Below the pieces are notes generated by a model. The model saw only the letters and a program-made list of their open reading frames with translations, was not told the DNA's origin and made no database searches. Position numbers and translations under genes: made by a program. A stretch of 64,000 nt of DNA from Polyangiaceae bacterium (GTDB lineage Bacteria > Myxococcota_A > Polyangia > Polyangiales > Polyangiaceae): NCBI GenBank assembly GCA_025353725.1, contig JANXOF010000053.1, positions 62,001 through 126,000 on the forward strand, given 5' to 3'. Positions 8,596-16,946 of this stretch are shown in pieces (positions within the stretch are counted from its first letter, which is position 1; each line of letters begins with the position of its first letter).

Positions 8596-9927
8596 TCAGT
8601 CGCGAAGGCGATCCGTGACCCAGTCCTCCGCGGCACTTCGCGCGTTCACTTTGATGATTGCACCGCCACGCAAGAAGACTTCGGCGGGCAGCGCGCGACC
8701 GTTGTAACGGCTGGCCATCGCAAAGCCGTAGGCTCCGACATCGAGAATCGCAACTTCGCGGAAGTCACTGCCCGGCTCGGCCGGCGGCAAGTCGTGCACG
8801 CCGAAGTCGTCGGAACTCTCGCACACGGGGCCGACAACGCGCGTCGCGTGAAGGCCAGCCTCCGCGCGCGCGAGCAGCGGCACGATGCGATGCCTCGCTT
8901 GATAGAGCGCGGGTCGCATCAAGTCGTTCATTCCGGCGTCAATCATCAACCATCGGCGAGCGCTCGCGACCTTCTGCTGGACTACCTTCGCGAGAAGCAC
9001 GCCGTGCGCACCGACAAGGCAGCGGCCTGGCTCGCAAAAGAGCGCGAGGTCATCGACCGTCATCTCCCTCTGAAGGGCTCGTGCCGCGCGGATAAAGTCG
9101 GCCGGACGCACGGGGCAGCCGTCACCGTAGTCGATGCCAAAGCCGCCCCCGCCGTCGACGAAGGCAAGCGGGAAGCGTGCGCGAATCGCCCGCGCAATGG
9201 TAAAGACGGCGCGAGCCGAAGCGACGTAGCCATCGACGGCCGTAAGCTGCGAGCCGACATGCGCTCCGACGCCGACCAGGCGAACGTGCCGCGAACTCAC
9301 CAACAGCGCGAGCGCGTCTTCGAGACTCGTCCGCGGCACACCGAACTTCGCCTCGTCGTGCCCTGTCGCAATGTAGCTATGCGTATCCAAATCACCAATG
9401 TCGATAGCCGGATTGATACGCAACGAAACGCGCGCCACGCGCCCCGAGGCCGCCGCGCGCGCCTCGATGCGTGGGATCTCCTCGACACTTTCTACCTGAA
9501 TGGCCGCAATGCCGCCCCGTCCTCCATCGCCCGCAGCGCCCGCCATGATCGCGAGGTCGAGTTCGTCATCGCCTTTGGCGACACCGCTAAAGACGATGCA
9601 CTCTGGCGAAATGCCGCAGCGCAGCGCCAGTCGCAGCTCAGCGCCACTCACCACGTCGGCACCGCACCCCTCAGCGGCGAGCGCCTTCACGATAGGGCCC
9701 GCCGAGTTGGCTTTTACGGCATACGCGACGAGATGCGACGCGTCGTCGAACCCGCTTTTCAGCTCACGGGCCTCGGACATCATCGCGTCGACATCGTAGA
9801 TGTAAGCCGGGGTACCGACCCTCGCGTCTCGAGCGATATCCACGAGGGAGAGCCCACCCAGAGCAAGCACTCCGTCCGACCTGCGCACCACGGATTGCAA
9901 CACCATCGCGGCACGGAGGTACGGCAC
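8596..9927 (-). CDS. lysA: Diaminopimelate decarboxylase
   Basis: 443 residues; decarboxylates meso-diaminopimelate to L-lysine, the last step of lysine synthesis, in the cytoplasm. PLP-binding Lys72 is in VAYAVKANS. The Gly-rich phosphate loop is VDGGGGFGIDYGDG. Substrate-binding CESSDDFG and DVGAYGFAMASRYN in the C-terminal barrel match group IV decarboxylases. HVGSQ appears as GVGAHVGSQLTAVDG. Length is normal for the family. It lies upstream of, and codirectional with, the methyltransferase gene (about 77 bp gap) and is divergent from pyk. Confidence 0.93.
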   Translation of the reverse strand: MPYLRAAMVLQSVVRRSDGVLALGGLSLVDIARDARVGTPAYIYDVDAMMSEARELKSGFDDASHLVAYAVKANSAGPIVKALAAEGCGADVVSGAELRLALRCGISPECIVFSGVAKGDDELDLAIMAGAAGDGGRGGIAAIQVESVEEIPRIEARAAASGRVARVSLRINPAIDIGDLDTHSYIATGHDEAKFGVPRTSLEDALALLVSSRHVRLVGVGAHVGSQLTAVDGYVASARAVFTIARAIRARFPLAFVDGGGGFGIDYGDGCPVRPADFIRAARALQREMTVDDLALFCEPGRCLVGAHGVLLAKVVQQKVASARRWLMIDAGMNDLMRPALYQARHRIVPLLARAEAGLHATRVVGPVCESSDDFGVHDLPPAEPGSDFREVAILDVGAYGFAMASRYNGRALPAEVFLRGGAIIKVNARSAAEDWVTDRLRD

Positions 9928-10043
9928 GCGACGGCAAAGAGCAAGTCGCCCAAGCCGCAGAATTCAACCGGCGCCTGCCGACACGAGAACGGGGCTTGCC
10001 TTCGCGACGAGGTTGCCGGATGCTCCGCCGGAAACCTCAAATT

Positions 10044-11453
10044 ATGCCCGTAAGACGCACAAAACTCATCTGTACGCTTGGTCCCGCGGTCGATTCGGTG
10101 GAGTCGCTGAAAGCGCTCATCGAGGCCGGGATGGACGTCGCTCGCTTCAACTTTTCGCACGGCACGCATCAGGAGCACCTCGAGCGGCTTACTCGCCTAA
10201 GGCAGGCAAGCGCCGAGATGAATAAGCCCATCGCCGTCCTGCAGGACTTGTGTGGGCCGAAGATCCGAACGGGCACGTTTGAAAAGCCCTTCGACTTGAA
10301 GACGGGCGACGAGATCGTTCTTGTCGAGGGCGACGGAAAGGGTGACCCCGACCGTATGCCCATTACGTACGAGGGCCTCGCGCAGGACGTCCGCCTCGGC
10401 GACCGCATTATGTTCGACGACGGCAGGATCGTCCTCGTCGTCACCTCGATAACCGGCGACGAAGTGCGCGTGAAGGTGACGCAAGGCGGCGGGATGCGAA
10501 GCAAGGTCGGCGTCTTCTTGCCGACGCGTACGCTCCGAATCAGCGCACTGACCGAGAAGGACAAACACGACCTCGGCTTCGGCCTCGCGAATGGCGTCGA
10601 TTACGTCGCGCTGTCGTTTGTGCGACGCGCCGACGACATGCGCCTCGTTCGCGAAATTTGCGAAGAGTGGGGCAAGCCCACGCCCATCATCGCGAAAATC
10701 GAGACGCCCGACGCGGTCGAGAACCTCGAGAGCATCGTCGCGGCTTCAGACGCCGTGATGGTGGCGCGCGGCGACCTCGGAGTCGAATTCCCGCCCGAGC
10801 GCGTTCCCGTGATCCAGCGACAGATCCTGCTCGTCGCGAGGCGCGTTCGCAGGCCGGTCATCGTCGCCACAGAAATGCTCCAGTCCATGACCAAGAGCAC
10901 GCGGCCGACGCGCGCCGAGGCGAGCGATGTCGCGAACGCGGTGTTCGCGGGGGCCGACTGCGTCATGCTTTCGGGAGAGACCGCGAACGGTGACCACCCG
11001 ACCTTGGCGGCGGGCATGATGAGCGCCATCGCCGTCGAGGCCGAGCACAGCCCGTTCTTCGAGCAGCAGCCTTACGCGACGCGCGCGACAAGCGTAGCCG
11101 AAGCCGTCGCTCGCGGGGCCGTGAACACGGCGCGCGAAATAGGCGCGAAGTTCCTCGTCGCGTTCACCGAGTCCGGGTCGTCCGCAATGAACGTGAGCCT
11201 CGCGCGACCGTCGGTGCCTATCGTCGCGTTCTCGCCGAATCCTCAGACGCGTCGGCGTATGGCGCTGCTCTGGGGAGTCATCCCGAGGGAGCTACCCTCG
11301 CTCAGCGACACCGACGCGCTAGTCGATTGGGTGAGCGGAGACCTCATGGCGAACGGGCTTGCCTCGCCAGGCGAACGCGTGGTCATCGTCTTTGGGGCGC
11401 CGCTTGGTGTCAGCGGAAGTACGAATTCGATTCGCGTTCACGTGATCGGCTGA
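10044..11453 (+). CDS. pyk: Pyruvate kinase
   Basis: About 469 residues from the ATG at 10044 (MPVRRTKLICTLGPAV, the standard family start). It converts phosphoenolpyruvate plus ADP to pyruvate plus ATP, the last step of glycolysis. Motifs in order: FNFSHGTHQEH, substrate-loop Lys in IIAKIETPDAVENL, metal ligands in VMVARGDLGVEFP, and ATEMLQSMTKSTRPTRAEASD. The C-terminal allosteric domain is present and complete. The 3' end overlaps a convergent histidine-kinase gene by 16 bp (11438-11453). Confidence 0.96.
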   Translation: MPVRRTKLICTLGPAVDSVESLKALIEAGMDVARFNFSHGTHQEHLERLTRLRQASAEMNKPIAVLQDLCGPKIRTGTFEKPFDLKTGDEIVLVEGDGKGDPDRMPITYEGLAQDVRLGDRIMFDDGRIVLVVTSITGDEVRVKVTQGGGMRSKVGVFLPTRTLRISALTEKDKHDLGFGLANGVDYVALSFVRRADDMRLVREICEEWGKPTPIIAKIETPDAVENLESIVAASDAVMVARGDLGVEFPPERVPVIQRQILLVARRVRRPVIVATEMLQSMTKSTRPTRAEASDVANAVFAGADCVMLSGETANGDHPTLAAGMMSAIAVEAEHSPFFEQQPYATRATSVAEAVARGAVNTAREIGAKFLVAFTESGSSAMNVSLARPSVPIVAFSPNPQTRRRMALLWGVIPRELPSLSDTDALVDWVSGDLMANGLASPGERVVIVFGAPLGVSGSTNSIRVHVIG

Positions 11454-12913
11454 GCGCGCGATCCTGGCTTGGTCGGCATCAGAATCGAGACCTCCGTTCC
11501 CTTGCCGACCTCGCTTCGAATCGACACGTTTCCGCCCATCGAAGCCACGAGTCCGTACACCGCCGAGAGGCCGAGGCCGCTCTTGCCTGGCACGGGGGGC
11601 AACAGTCGCTCTCCTCCAAGAGTGTCGTCCGATTCTCTCGCGTAGAACGGGTCGAATACTTTTGCCAACCGCGACGGCGCGATCCCCGCGCCCTCGTCGG
11701 ATACCGACAGCACGATCATCGCGTCCTCGCGACGCGCGGACGCGCGGACGACCCCTCCCTTCGGCATCGACTCGACAGCATTTTTTGCGACTTGAAAGAG
11801 CGCTTCGGCGAGCGCTCCGATGTGGCACTGCACCGGACCAAGGTCATCATCGTACGCGCGGTCGATGATAACCCCACTCCGTGCGCGACCTACCGCGCTC
11901 TCGAGCGCAAAGTCCATCATCGCCGAAACATCAGCTTCCTCGAGAACCGACTCCTCCGCCATCGCAAACCGGCGCAATCGGTTGATCGTCGCGCGGATGC
12001 GCATCATGCCGCCCTGGGCGCGCACCGCGGCTTTTTGAGCGCCTTCTGGATTCTTGTCCGCGACACGAAGGAACTGCTCCGTCGAGGCTAAACTCACCGC
12101 GAGCGCGTTGTTGATCTCGTGCGCCATGCCGCCGACGAGGACGCGAAGAGCTTCGAGCTTCTCTACCATCACGAGTTGCTCCTGCACGCGGCGAAGGCGG
12201 GCTACGGCCGACGTCGCGCGCTCCATGCGGCGGAAGGTAAGGAGCTGTCGAGTGCGCCGCGCTCGCGCGAGCGCTTGTCCGCCAAATCCGAGCAAAACGA
12301 ACACGGCGAGCAGCGACGGGAACGCGCCTCGGCAGGCTAGAGCCGTCCCTACGAAGCCTACCGACGCGAGGAGAATCGGAACACGCGGAGGTAGCGGAAG
12401 TATCGCCACCATCGCCGTGATGCCGAGCGCGATGGCGAGCGCGTGGGGGCTTGTCGCGCCACCTTCAAGGTTCGCAACGACGGCCCAACCCGCGGAGAAC
12501 ACAGCCGACGACACAACGCCGACGCCGACGAGCACCGGTAGTTTTTTTGGCACCAACGTCGTCGTCAAGGCCAACAGAGCGAGCGCCGCCGCGGTGATGC
12601 CTTGCGCGAGCGAAATCCACCGCGAGCCCGGCGAGGCGCCCACGAGATCGCTCAGCGCGGCCGTGCCTGTTCCGACGGCAAGCATCGAAAGTGTCGAAAA
12701 TAGACGGGCGCTGAGATGAATGCGCTCTTCACGCAAAAACCGGCTACGCGGCGTTCCGGCAAGCGCCGTGCGGTCGCCCACCCGACTCGCTCGCTCGCGC
12801 AAGACCTTCGCGGTCGGCAGGGATACCGAAGACAGAGGAGTTTGGAAAGCCGGCGACGCCTCTTGCGCCTTGGCGAGTGAGTGGCTTGGGCGAGGCGATT
12901 CGCACGCGGGCAA
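11438..12913 (-). CDS. Membrane sensor histidine kinase
   Basis: 491 residues if started at the TTG at 12913; the true start may be somewhat later. Several hydrophobic segments lie between about residues 70 and 215, so the sensor is membrane-embedded with little periplasmic domain. The phospho-acceptor is His265 in LVGGMAHEINNALAVSL. The ATPase has N box VAKNAVESM, G1 SDEGAGI, F box FDPFYA and G2 GKSGLGLSAVYGLV. No receiver domain is attached and no response regulator is adjacent. It is the third gene of a Ser/Thr kinase-PEGA-histidine kinase run, 9 bp after the PEGA gene. Confidence 0.9.
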   Translation of the reverse strand: MPACESPRPSHSLAKAQEASPAFQTPLSSVSLPTAKVLRERASRVGDRTALAGTPRSRFLREERIHLSARLFSTLSMLAVGTGTAALSDLVGASPGSRWISLAQGITAAALALLALTTTLVPKKLPVLVGVGVVSSAVFSAGWAVVANLEGGATSPHALAIALGITAMVAILPLPPRVPILLASVGFVGTALACRGAFPSLLAVFVLLGFGGQALARARRTRQLLTFRRMERATSAVARLRRVQEQLVMVEKLEALRVLVGGMAHEINNALAVSLASTEQFLRVADKNPEGAQKAAVRAQGGMMRIRATINRLRRFAMAEESVLEEADVSAMMDFALESAVGRARSGVIIDRAYDDDLGPVQCHIGALAEALFQVAKNAVESMPKGGVVRASARREDAMIVLSVSDEGAGIAPSRLAKVFDPFYARESDDTLGGERLLPPVPGKSGLGLSAVYGLVASMGGNVSIRSEVGKGTEVSILMPTKPGSRAQPIT

Positions 12914-12922
12914 GGCGCAAGG

Positions 12923-13897
12923 CTACCAGCGAAACACCGAGTCGCGCCGCGAGACGTCCACGGAATGCTTGGAAGGAGTGATGAGCAGCAAGAGCAAGGC
13001 CGCGCCTCCCGTGAGCACGGCCGCGCCAAGCATCACGTCAGCCGTCGTACGGAAGTCGATCCCCTCCGTCCGCAGCTCCGGATCCTGGAAGCGGGAGCTC
13101 GAGGGGTCGGCGTAGCTATCGGACAGCGATTTCGCACGAAATGCGGTGATTCCGCCCGCGATGAGGGCCGCTGTCGAGAGGCCTGCGAGCGTCCACCCCA
13201 CGACCGTACGGACCTTCGGACCGGTCGAAGGCGGTGCATTGGCCACGGGCAGAATCACCACGCGGGGTTCCGCTGGCGTGGCTACGGTTCGAGCAAGCGC
13301 GACTTTGACGAACGCCTCACTTTTCGCGGTGACGTCGACCTCGCGCTTGCTCGAAGTGTAACCGTCCGCTTCCGCGACAACGGAATGCCGACCAGGCTTC
13401 AGCCGCACCTCCGCCACGACAGTCACGCTCCCAGGGTCGGCGCGGCGAACCGTCTCCACCGCTCGGCCATCCACCGCGACGCGCGCGATGGCAGGTGAAG
13501 CCTCCACACGCACAGTCGCGAGCTTTGTGCGCGCTTCGCCAAGCGCTTCACGAGCCCCTGCCAACTCTTCCGGCGAAGCGCCCACGTCCTCACTCAAGAA
13601 GCGCACAAGGTCTTGTTCGGCGCGGACGGGGTCGTCGGTTCGAAGGCGCGCAACGCCCAGGTTGAGAAGAATACTCGGGTGCGGATACAGTCCCCAAGCC
13701 ACCTCGAACGAGGCTCGAGCGGCAGCCCAATCTTGAGATCGGAGCTGCAACACGCCCTTTCGAAACATCGCGCGCGAACGCTCGCGGCCGTCGGCTTCGG
13801 AAGCGGCGTCGTCCGCTCTCGCCTCGCACACGAGGAAGCTCGTCGCCGCGGACGTCGCCAGGAAGACAGCCATGGTGAGAGCGAGGCGCGGAGGCAT
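12923..13897 (-). CDS. Secreted TPR/PEGA-domain protein with C-terminal membrane helices
   Basis: About 324 residues from the ATG at 13897. Signal peptide MPPRLALTMAVFLATSAATS...CEARA-DDA. A TPR-like unit (RKGVLQLRSQDWAAARASFE, then YPHPSILLNLGVARLR) is followed by a PEGA-like domain (RVEASPAIARVAVDGRAVET ... LKPGRHSVVAEADGY). A membrane segment (VVGWTLAGLSTAALIAGGITA) and a second near the C-terminus (VMLGAAVLTGGAALLLLLI) follow. This layout is common in myxobacterial envelope proteins linked to Ser/Thr kinases. It starts 13 bp after the kinase stop, so the two are probably cotranscribed. Confidence 0.82.
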   Translation of the reverse strand: MPPRLALTMAVFLATSAATSFLVCEARADDAASEADGRERSRAMFRKGVLQLRSQDWAAARASFEVAWGLYPHPSILLNLGVARLRTDDPVRAEQDLVRFLSEDVGASPEELAGAREALGEARTKLATVRVEASPAIARVAVDGRAVETVRRADPGSVTVVAEVRLKPGRHSVVAEADGYTSSKREVDVTAKSEAFVKVALARTVATPAEPRVVILPVANAPPSTGPKVRTVVGWTLAGLSTAALIAGGITAFRAKSLSDSYADPSSSRFQDPELRTEGIDFRTTADVMLGAAVLTGGAALLLLLITPSKHSVDVSRRDSVFRW

Positions 13898-13910
13898 GGG
13901 CAACGTTCGT

Positions 13911-15356
13911 TTAATAGCGTGGCTGCGACGTAAAGTGGGGCGCGCTTGTCTTCGGTGCTGCCAGAGGTGGACGAACGCGGATTCGAGGCGAACTCTTGCG
14001 TAGGGCAGGATTGCCAGCATCCGCGAGGGCGTGGTCGATGCCTGCATCGGCGAAGGCGCCAGCAGCCACGTCCGCGTTTTCGTCCTCGAACTCAACGCCG
14101 TCGACGGCCACAGGCTCTACCTCCGAAGGAGGGTCGACTCCTCCGCGCGCGCTCGAGATCGAACTTACGCCCGCCACGGCGCCGGCCGCCACGTCAGGAC
14201 CGCGCGCAAAAAACACCCCCACGGAGATCACGCCCGCGGCGAGGCCCCCTGCCGAGAGCCAAAAAGCGGCGCGACCGCGATCCGCTCGGCTCAGTCGAAC
14301 CGCGTGCGCAAGCCCAGATTGGGTCGGATGCGGTTCGACCGAGCGTCCGCCGTCTCCGTAGGCCGTCTCGGCGTACTCGTCGACCGCATCCGCGTCCACG
14401 TCGTCCTCGGAAGCGTGTCCTAGGCCTGTGCGAGGGAAACCGTCGGCGTTCGTTCGAATCGAGAGCGGCGCGACGTCGGCCGCTCCCAGTCGGCGCCACG
14501 CCTTGAGTAGGTCGTGCGCGGAGGAAAATCGGAGCGTCGGATCCCGCGCGAGCGCCTTCGCGACGAGCGCATCAAGGCCCGCGGGAAACGCGACGCGCGA
14601 AGCCTCACGCAAGCTCAAAGGATGATTCTCTAGCTTGCTCGCGAGAATCGCCATCTGGCTCGGGCCGTCATGCGGAAGACGACCGGAAAGTAACTCGAAG
14701 ACGAGGACTCCGAACGCGTAGAGATCCGCGCGATCATCGACTCTCGACGCCCCACGGATCTGTTCGGGCGCCATGTAAGCCACGGTGCCTATCGCTTCAC
14801 CCGTTTCAGTGAGCCGCTCGCTATCGACGACGTCCATCTTGCAAACGCCGAAATCGAGCACCATCGCGCGCGTACGCCCGCCCCTCGAAGCGAGGAATAC
14901 ATTGCTCGGCTTGAGGTCACGGTGAATCACGCCCGCGGCGTGGGCATCAATGAGGCCGCGCATGACATCGTCACCGATTTGCGCCACCTCCGGCCATTCA
15001 GGAAGGGGGTCGCTCTGCAGGCGCTCGGAGAGCGACTTGCCAACGAGTCGCTCCATCACCAAAAACATTTCGAGATCGTCGGTGTCGGAAACTTCAAGCA
15101 CGCGAGGCACGAATTCGCTTCGAATCCGTGCGGCAGCCTCGGCCTCGCGGTGAAGGCGCGCCATGAGCGTCTCATCGACGAGCACTCGGCTAACGACCTT
15201 GATAGCGATGGGTTCCGATGAGCCCGCAAGGTCGGTCGCCGCAAACACCTGTCCCATACCGCCTCGACCGATGAGCGCGTCGAGACGATACTTCGTTTGC
15301 TGAGTCGAGAGGATATCGCCTGGTTTGACCGCCAAGAGTGTTCCAAAGCGTACCAC
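13911..15356 (-). CDS. Transmembrane Hanks-type Ser/Thr protein kinase
   Basis: Roughly 481 residues. The start is uncertain: GTG codons at 15371 and 15356 and TTG at 15335 are all possible. Kinase motifs: Gly loop LIGRGGMGQVFAA, Lys in IAIKVVS, catalytic loop VIHRDLKPSNVFL, DFG in MVLDFGVCKM, APE in VAYMAPEQIRG. After the kinase domain come a proline/acidic linker, one membrane helix (AFWLSAGGLAAGVISVGVFF) and an Ala-rich extracytoplasmic tail ending in basic and proline residues. Active-site residues are intact. It heads an operon with the PEGA protein and the histidine kinase. Confidence 0.9.
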   Translation of the reverse strand: MVRFGTLLAVKPGDILSTQQTKYRLDALIGRGGMGQVFAATDLAGSSEPIAIKVVSRVLVDETLMARLHREAEAAARIRSEFVPRVLEVSDTDDLEMFLVMERLVGKSLSERLQSDPLPEWPEVAQIGDDVMRGLIDAHAAGVIHRDLKPSNVFLASRGGRTRAMVLDFGVCKMDVVDSERLTETGEAIGTVAYMAPEQIRGASRVDDRADLYAFGVLVFELLSGRLPHDGPSQMAILASKLENHPLSLREASRVAFPAGLDALVAKALARDPTLRFSSAHDLLKAWRRLGAADVAPLSIRTNADGFPRTGLGHASEDDVDADAVDEYAETAYGDGGRSVEPHPTQSGLAHAVRLSRADRGRAAFWLSAGGLAAGVISVGVFFARGPDVAAGAVAGVSSISSARGGVDPPSEVEPVAVDGVEFEDENADVAAGAFADAGIDHALADAGNPALRKSSPRIRVRPPLAAPKTSAPHFTSQPRY

Positions 15357-15457
15357 GGGCCGAACCGACACCCCATCGCACGAGAGACTCAAACGTCACG
15401 ACGCATAACAACGCAACACATCCGACATGTGAGCGCAGTATCCGCTACGTTCACGCG

Positions 15458-15895
15458 ATGGCGGACCCTCAGGACCATGTGCGAGACGAAAAAGAGGCAA
15501 CCCACGAGCGCGAGCAGCGAAAGGCGATTACCCTTCGAGTCGACTACAAGCGAGTCAACTCGTTCTTTGCGGACTACACCAAAAACATCTCCCGCGGCGG
15601 GACGTTTATCCGCACGCCTAGGCCGCTCGACGTGGGAACCGAGTTCGTGTTCCTGCTTGCGCTTCCTGACAACGTTCAATTCGAGCTGACGGGCGTGGTC
15701 AAGTGGCTCGTGAACGACGCGCACGCCAGCCCGGAGGCCCCGGCCGGGATGGGCATCAAGTTTGTTTTCGCGGATGACGCGCAACGCCACGCCGTCGAAT
15801 CGGTCGTCGAGAGCATGATGACCGACGCTCTGGGTCCGGTGCTCGCCGCGAAGCTCTTACGGGGAGTCAAAGCTCGAGAAACGGACGAGGATTGA
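15458..15895 (+). CDS. PilZ-domain protein (myxobacterial TIGR02266-like)
   Basis: About 145 residues from the ATG at 15458. A charged N-terminal tail of about 20 residues precedes a single PilZ-type domain: an Arg-containing RVDYKRVNSFFADY followed by NISRGGTFIRTPRPLDVGTE, then LTGVVKWLV and GMGIKFVF strands. These resemble the PilZ subfamily frequent in Myxococcus. The classic RxxxR motif is weak here, so c-di-GMP binding is uncertain. It is divergent from the kinase operon and 40 bp upstream of nadA. Confidence 0.85.
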   Translation: MADPQDHVRDEKEATHEREQRKAITLRVDYKRVNSFFADYTKNISRGGTFIRTPRPLDVGTEFVFLLALPDNVQFELTGVVKWLVNDAHASPEAPAGMGIKFVFADDAQRHAVESVVESMMTDALGPVLAAKLLRGVKARETDED

Positions 15896-15935
15896 TGGCT
15901 TTACCGCGCGTGAACGCGGTTCTAGATTCGCGCCC

Positions 15936-16922
15936 ATGATGACGAAGGCCCGCTCGCTCCCCATCGCCGGCCGCGCTGCACGCGAGCCCGTCGCCTCGGC
16001 TCTGGACCTCGAGGCCGAAATCACTCGCCTCAAAACGGAAAAAAATGCCGTCGTTCTTGCTCACTTCTACCAGGACGACGAGATTCAAGACGTAGCCGAC
16101 TTCATCGGCGACTCGCTTCAACTCGCACAAGCTGCGGCCACCACGACGGCGGACGTGATCTGCTTCGCGGGCGTCCACTTCATGGCCGAAACCGCGAAGA
16201 TTCTGAACCCTGATCGCATCGTCGTCGTGCCCGACATGGAGGCCGGGTGTTCGCTCGCTTCAGGCGCTCCGGCATCGAAGATCGCCGCCTGGAAGGCTCG
16301 CTTCCCCGGCGCTGTTCTCGTGAGCTACATCAACTGCTCTGCCGCCGTGAAAGCTCTCTCCGACTACATTGTGACGTCGTCGAACGCCGCGAAGATTGTC
16401 GCTCAGATTCCAGAATCAACCACGGTTCTCTTCGCGCCGGACAAAAACCTCGGGGGTTTCATCAACAAGAAGCTGGGCCGCGCCATGAAGCTCTGGCCCG
16501 GCACCTGCATCGTTCACGACACGTTTAGCGAGCGAAAAATCCTCGGTCTCAAGGAGCGTCACCCGGGCGCGCTGCTCCTCGCTCATCCCGAATGCGACGA
16601 CGTGATCTTGCGCATGTCCGACTATGTGGGCTCAACGACGGGGATCATCGACTTTGCGACGAAGAGCGAAAGCCATGCGTTCATCGTCGCGACCGAACCT
16701 GGGATTCTGCACGCCATGAGAAAAGCGTCGCCCGAAAAAGAGTTTATTCCCGCTCCTCCCGAGGCCAACTGCGCATGCAATGAGTGCCCGCACATGAAGA
16801 AAAATACTTTGGAGAAAGTCTATCTTTCGCTCCGCGACCTCACTCCGCGGATCGAAATGGAGGACGCGCTCCTACGCGCCGCACGGTTACCGATTCAACG
16901 AATGCTCGACCTGTCGCGCTAG
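15936..16922 (+). CDS. nadA: Quinolinate synthase A
   Basis: 328 residues; condenses iminoaspartate with dihydroxyacetone phosphate to quinolinate in NAD synthesis, using a [4Fe-4S] cluster. Family motifs: VVLAHFYQDDEIQDVADFIGDS, CFAGVHFMAETAKILNP, SYINCSAAVKA, LLAHPECDDVILRMSDYVGST and the Cys-rich PEANCACNECPHMKKNT. Three cluster cysteines (SYINCS, HPEC or a nearby Cys, NECPHM) appear present. nadB and nadC are not in the window. It ends 24 bp before a convergent gene. Confidence 0.95.
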   Translation: MMTKARSLPIAGRAAREPVASALDLEAEITRLKTEKNAVVLAHFYQDDEIQDVADFIGDSLQLAQAAATTTADVICFAGVHFMAETAKILNPDRIVVVPDMEAGCSLASGAPASKIAAWKARFPGAVLVSYINCSAAVKALSDYIVTSSNAAKIVAQIPESTTVLFAPDKNLGGFINKKLGRAMKLWPGTCIVHDTFSERKILGLKERHPGALLLAHPECDDVILRMSDYVGSTTGIIDFATKSESHAFIVATEPGILHAMRKASPEKEFIPAPPEANCACNECPHMKKNTLEKVYLSLRDLTPRIEMEDALLRAARLPIQRMLDLSR

Positions 16923-16946
16923 GTTCGCCGGCTACCGGAGTCGTCG

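Noticed and set aside
8554-10053. 499-residue plus-strand open frame antisense to lysA
   Set aside because: Arg/His-rich with no domain, exactly opposite an intact lysA; a shadow frame.
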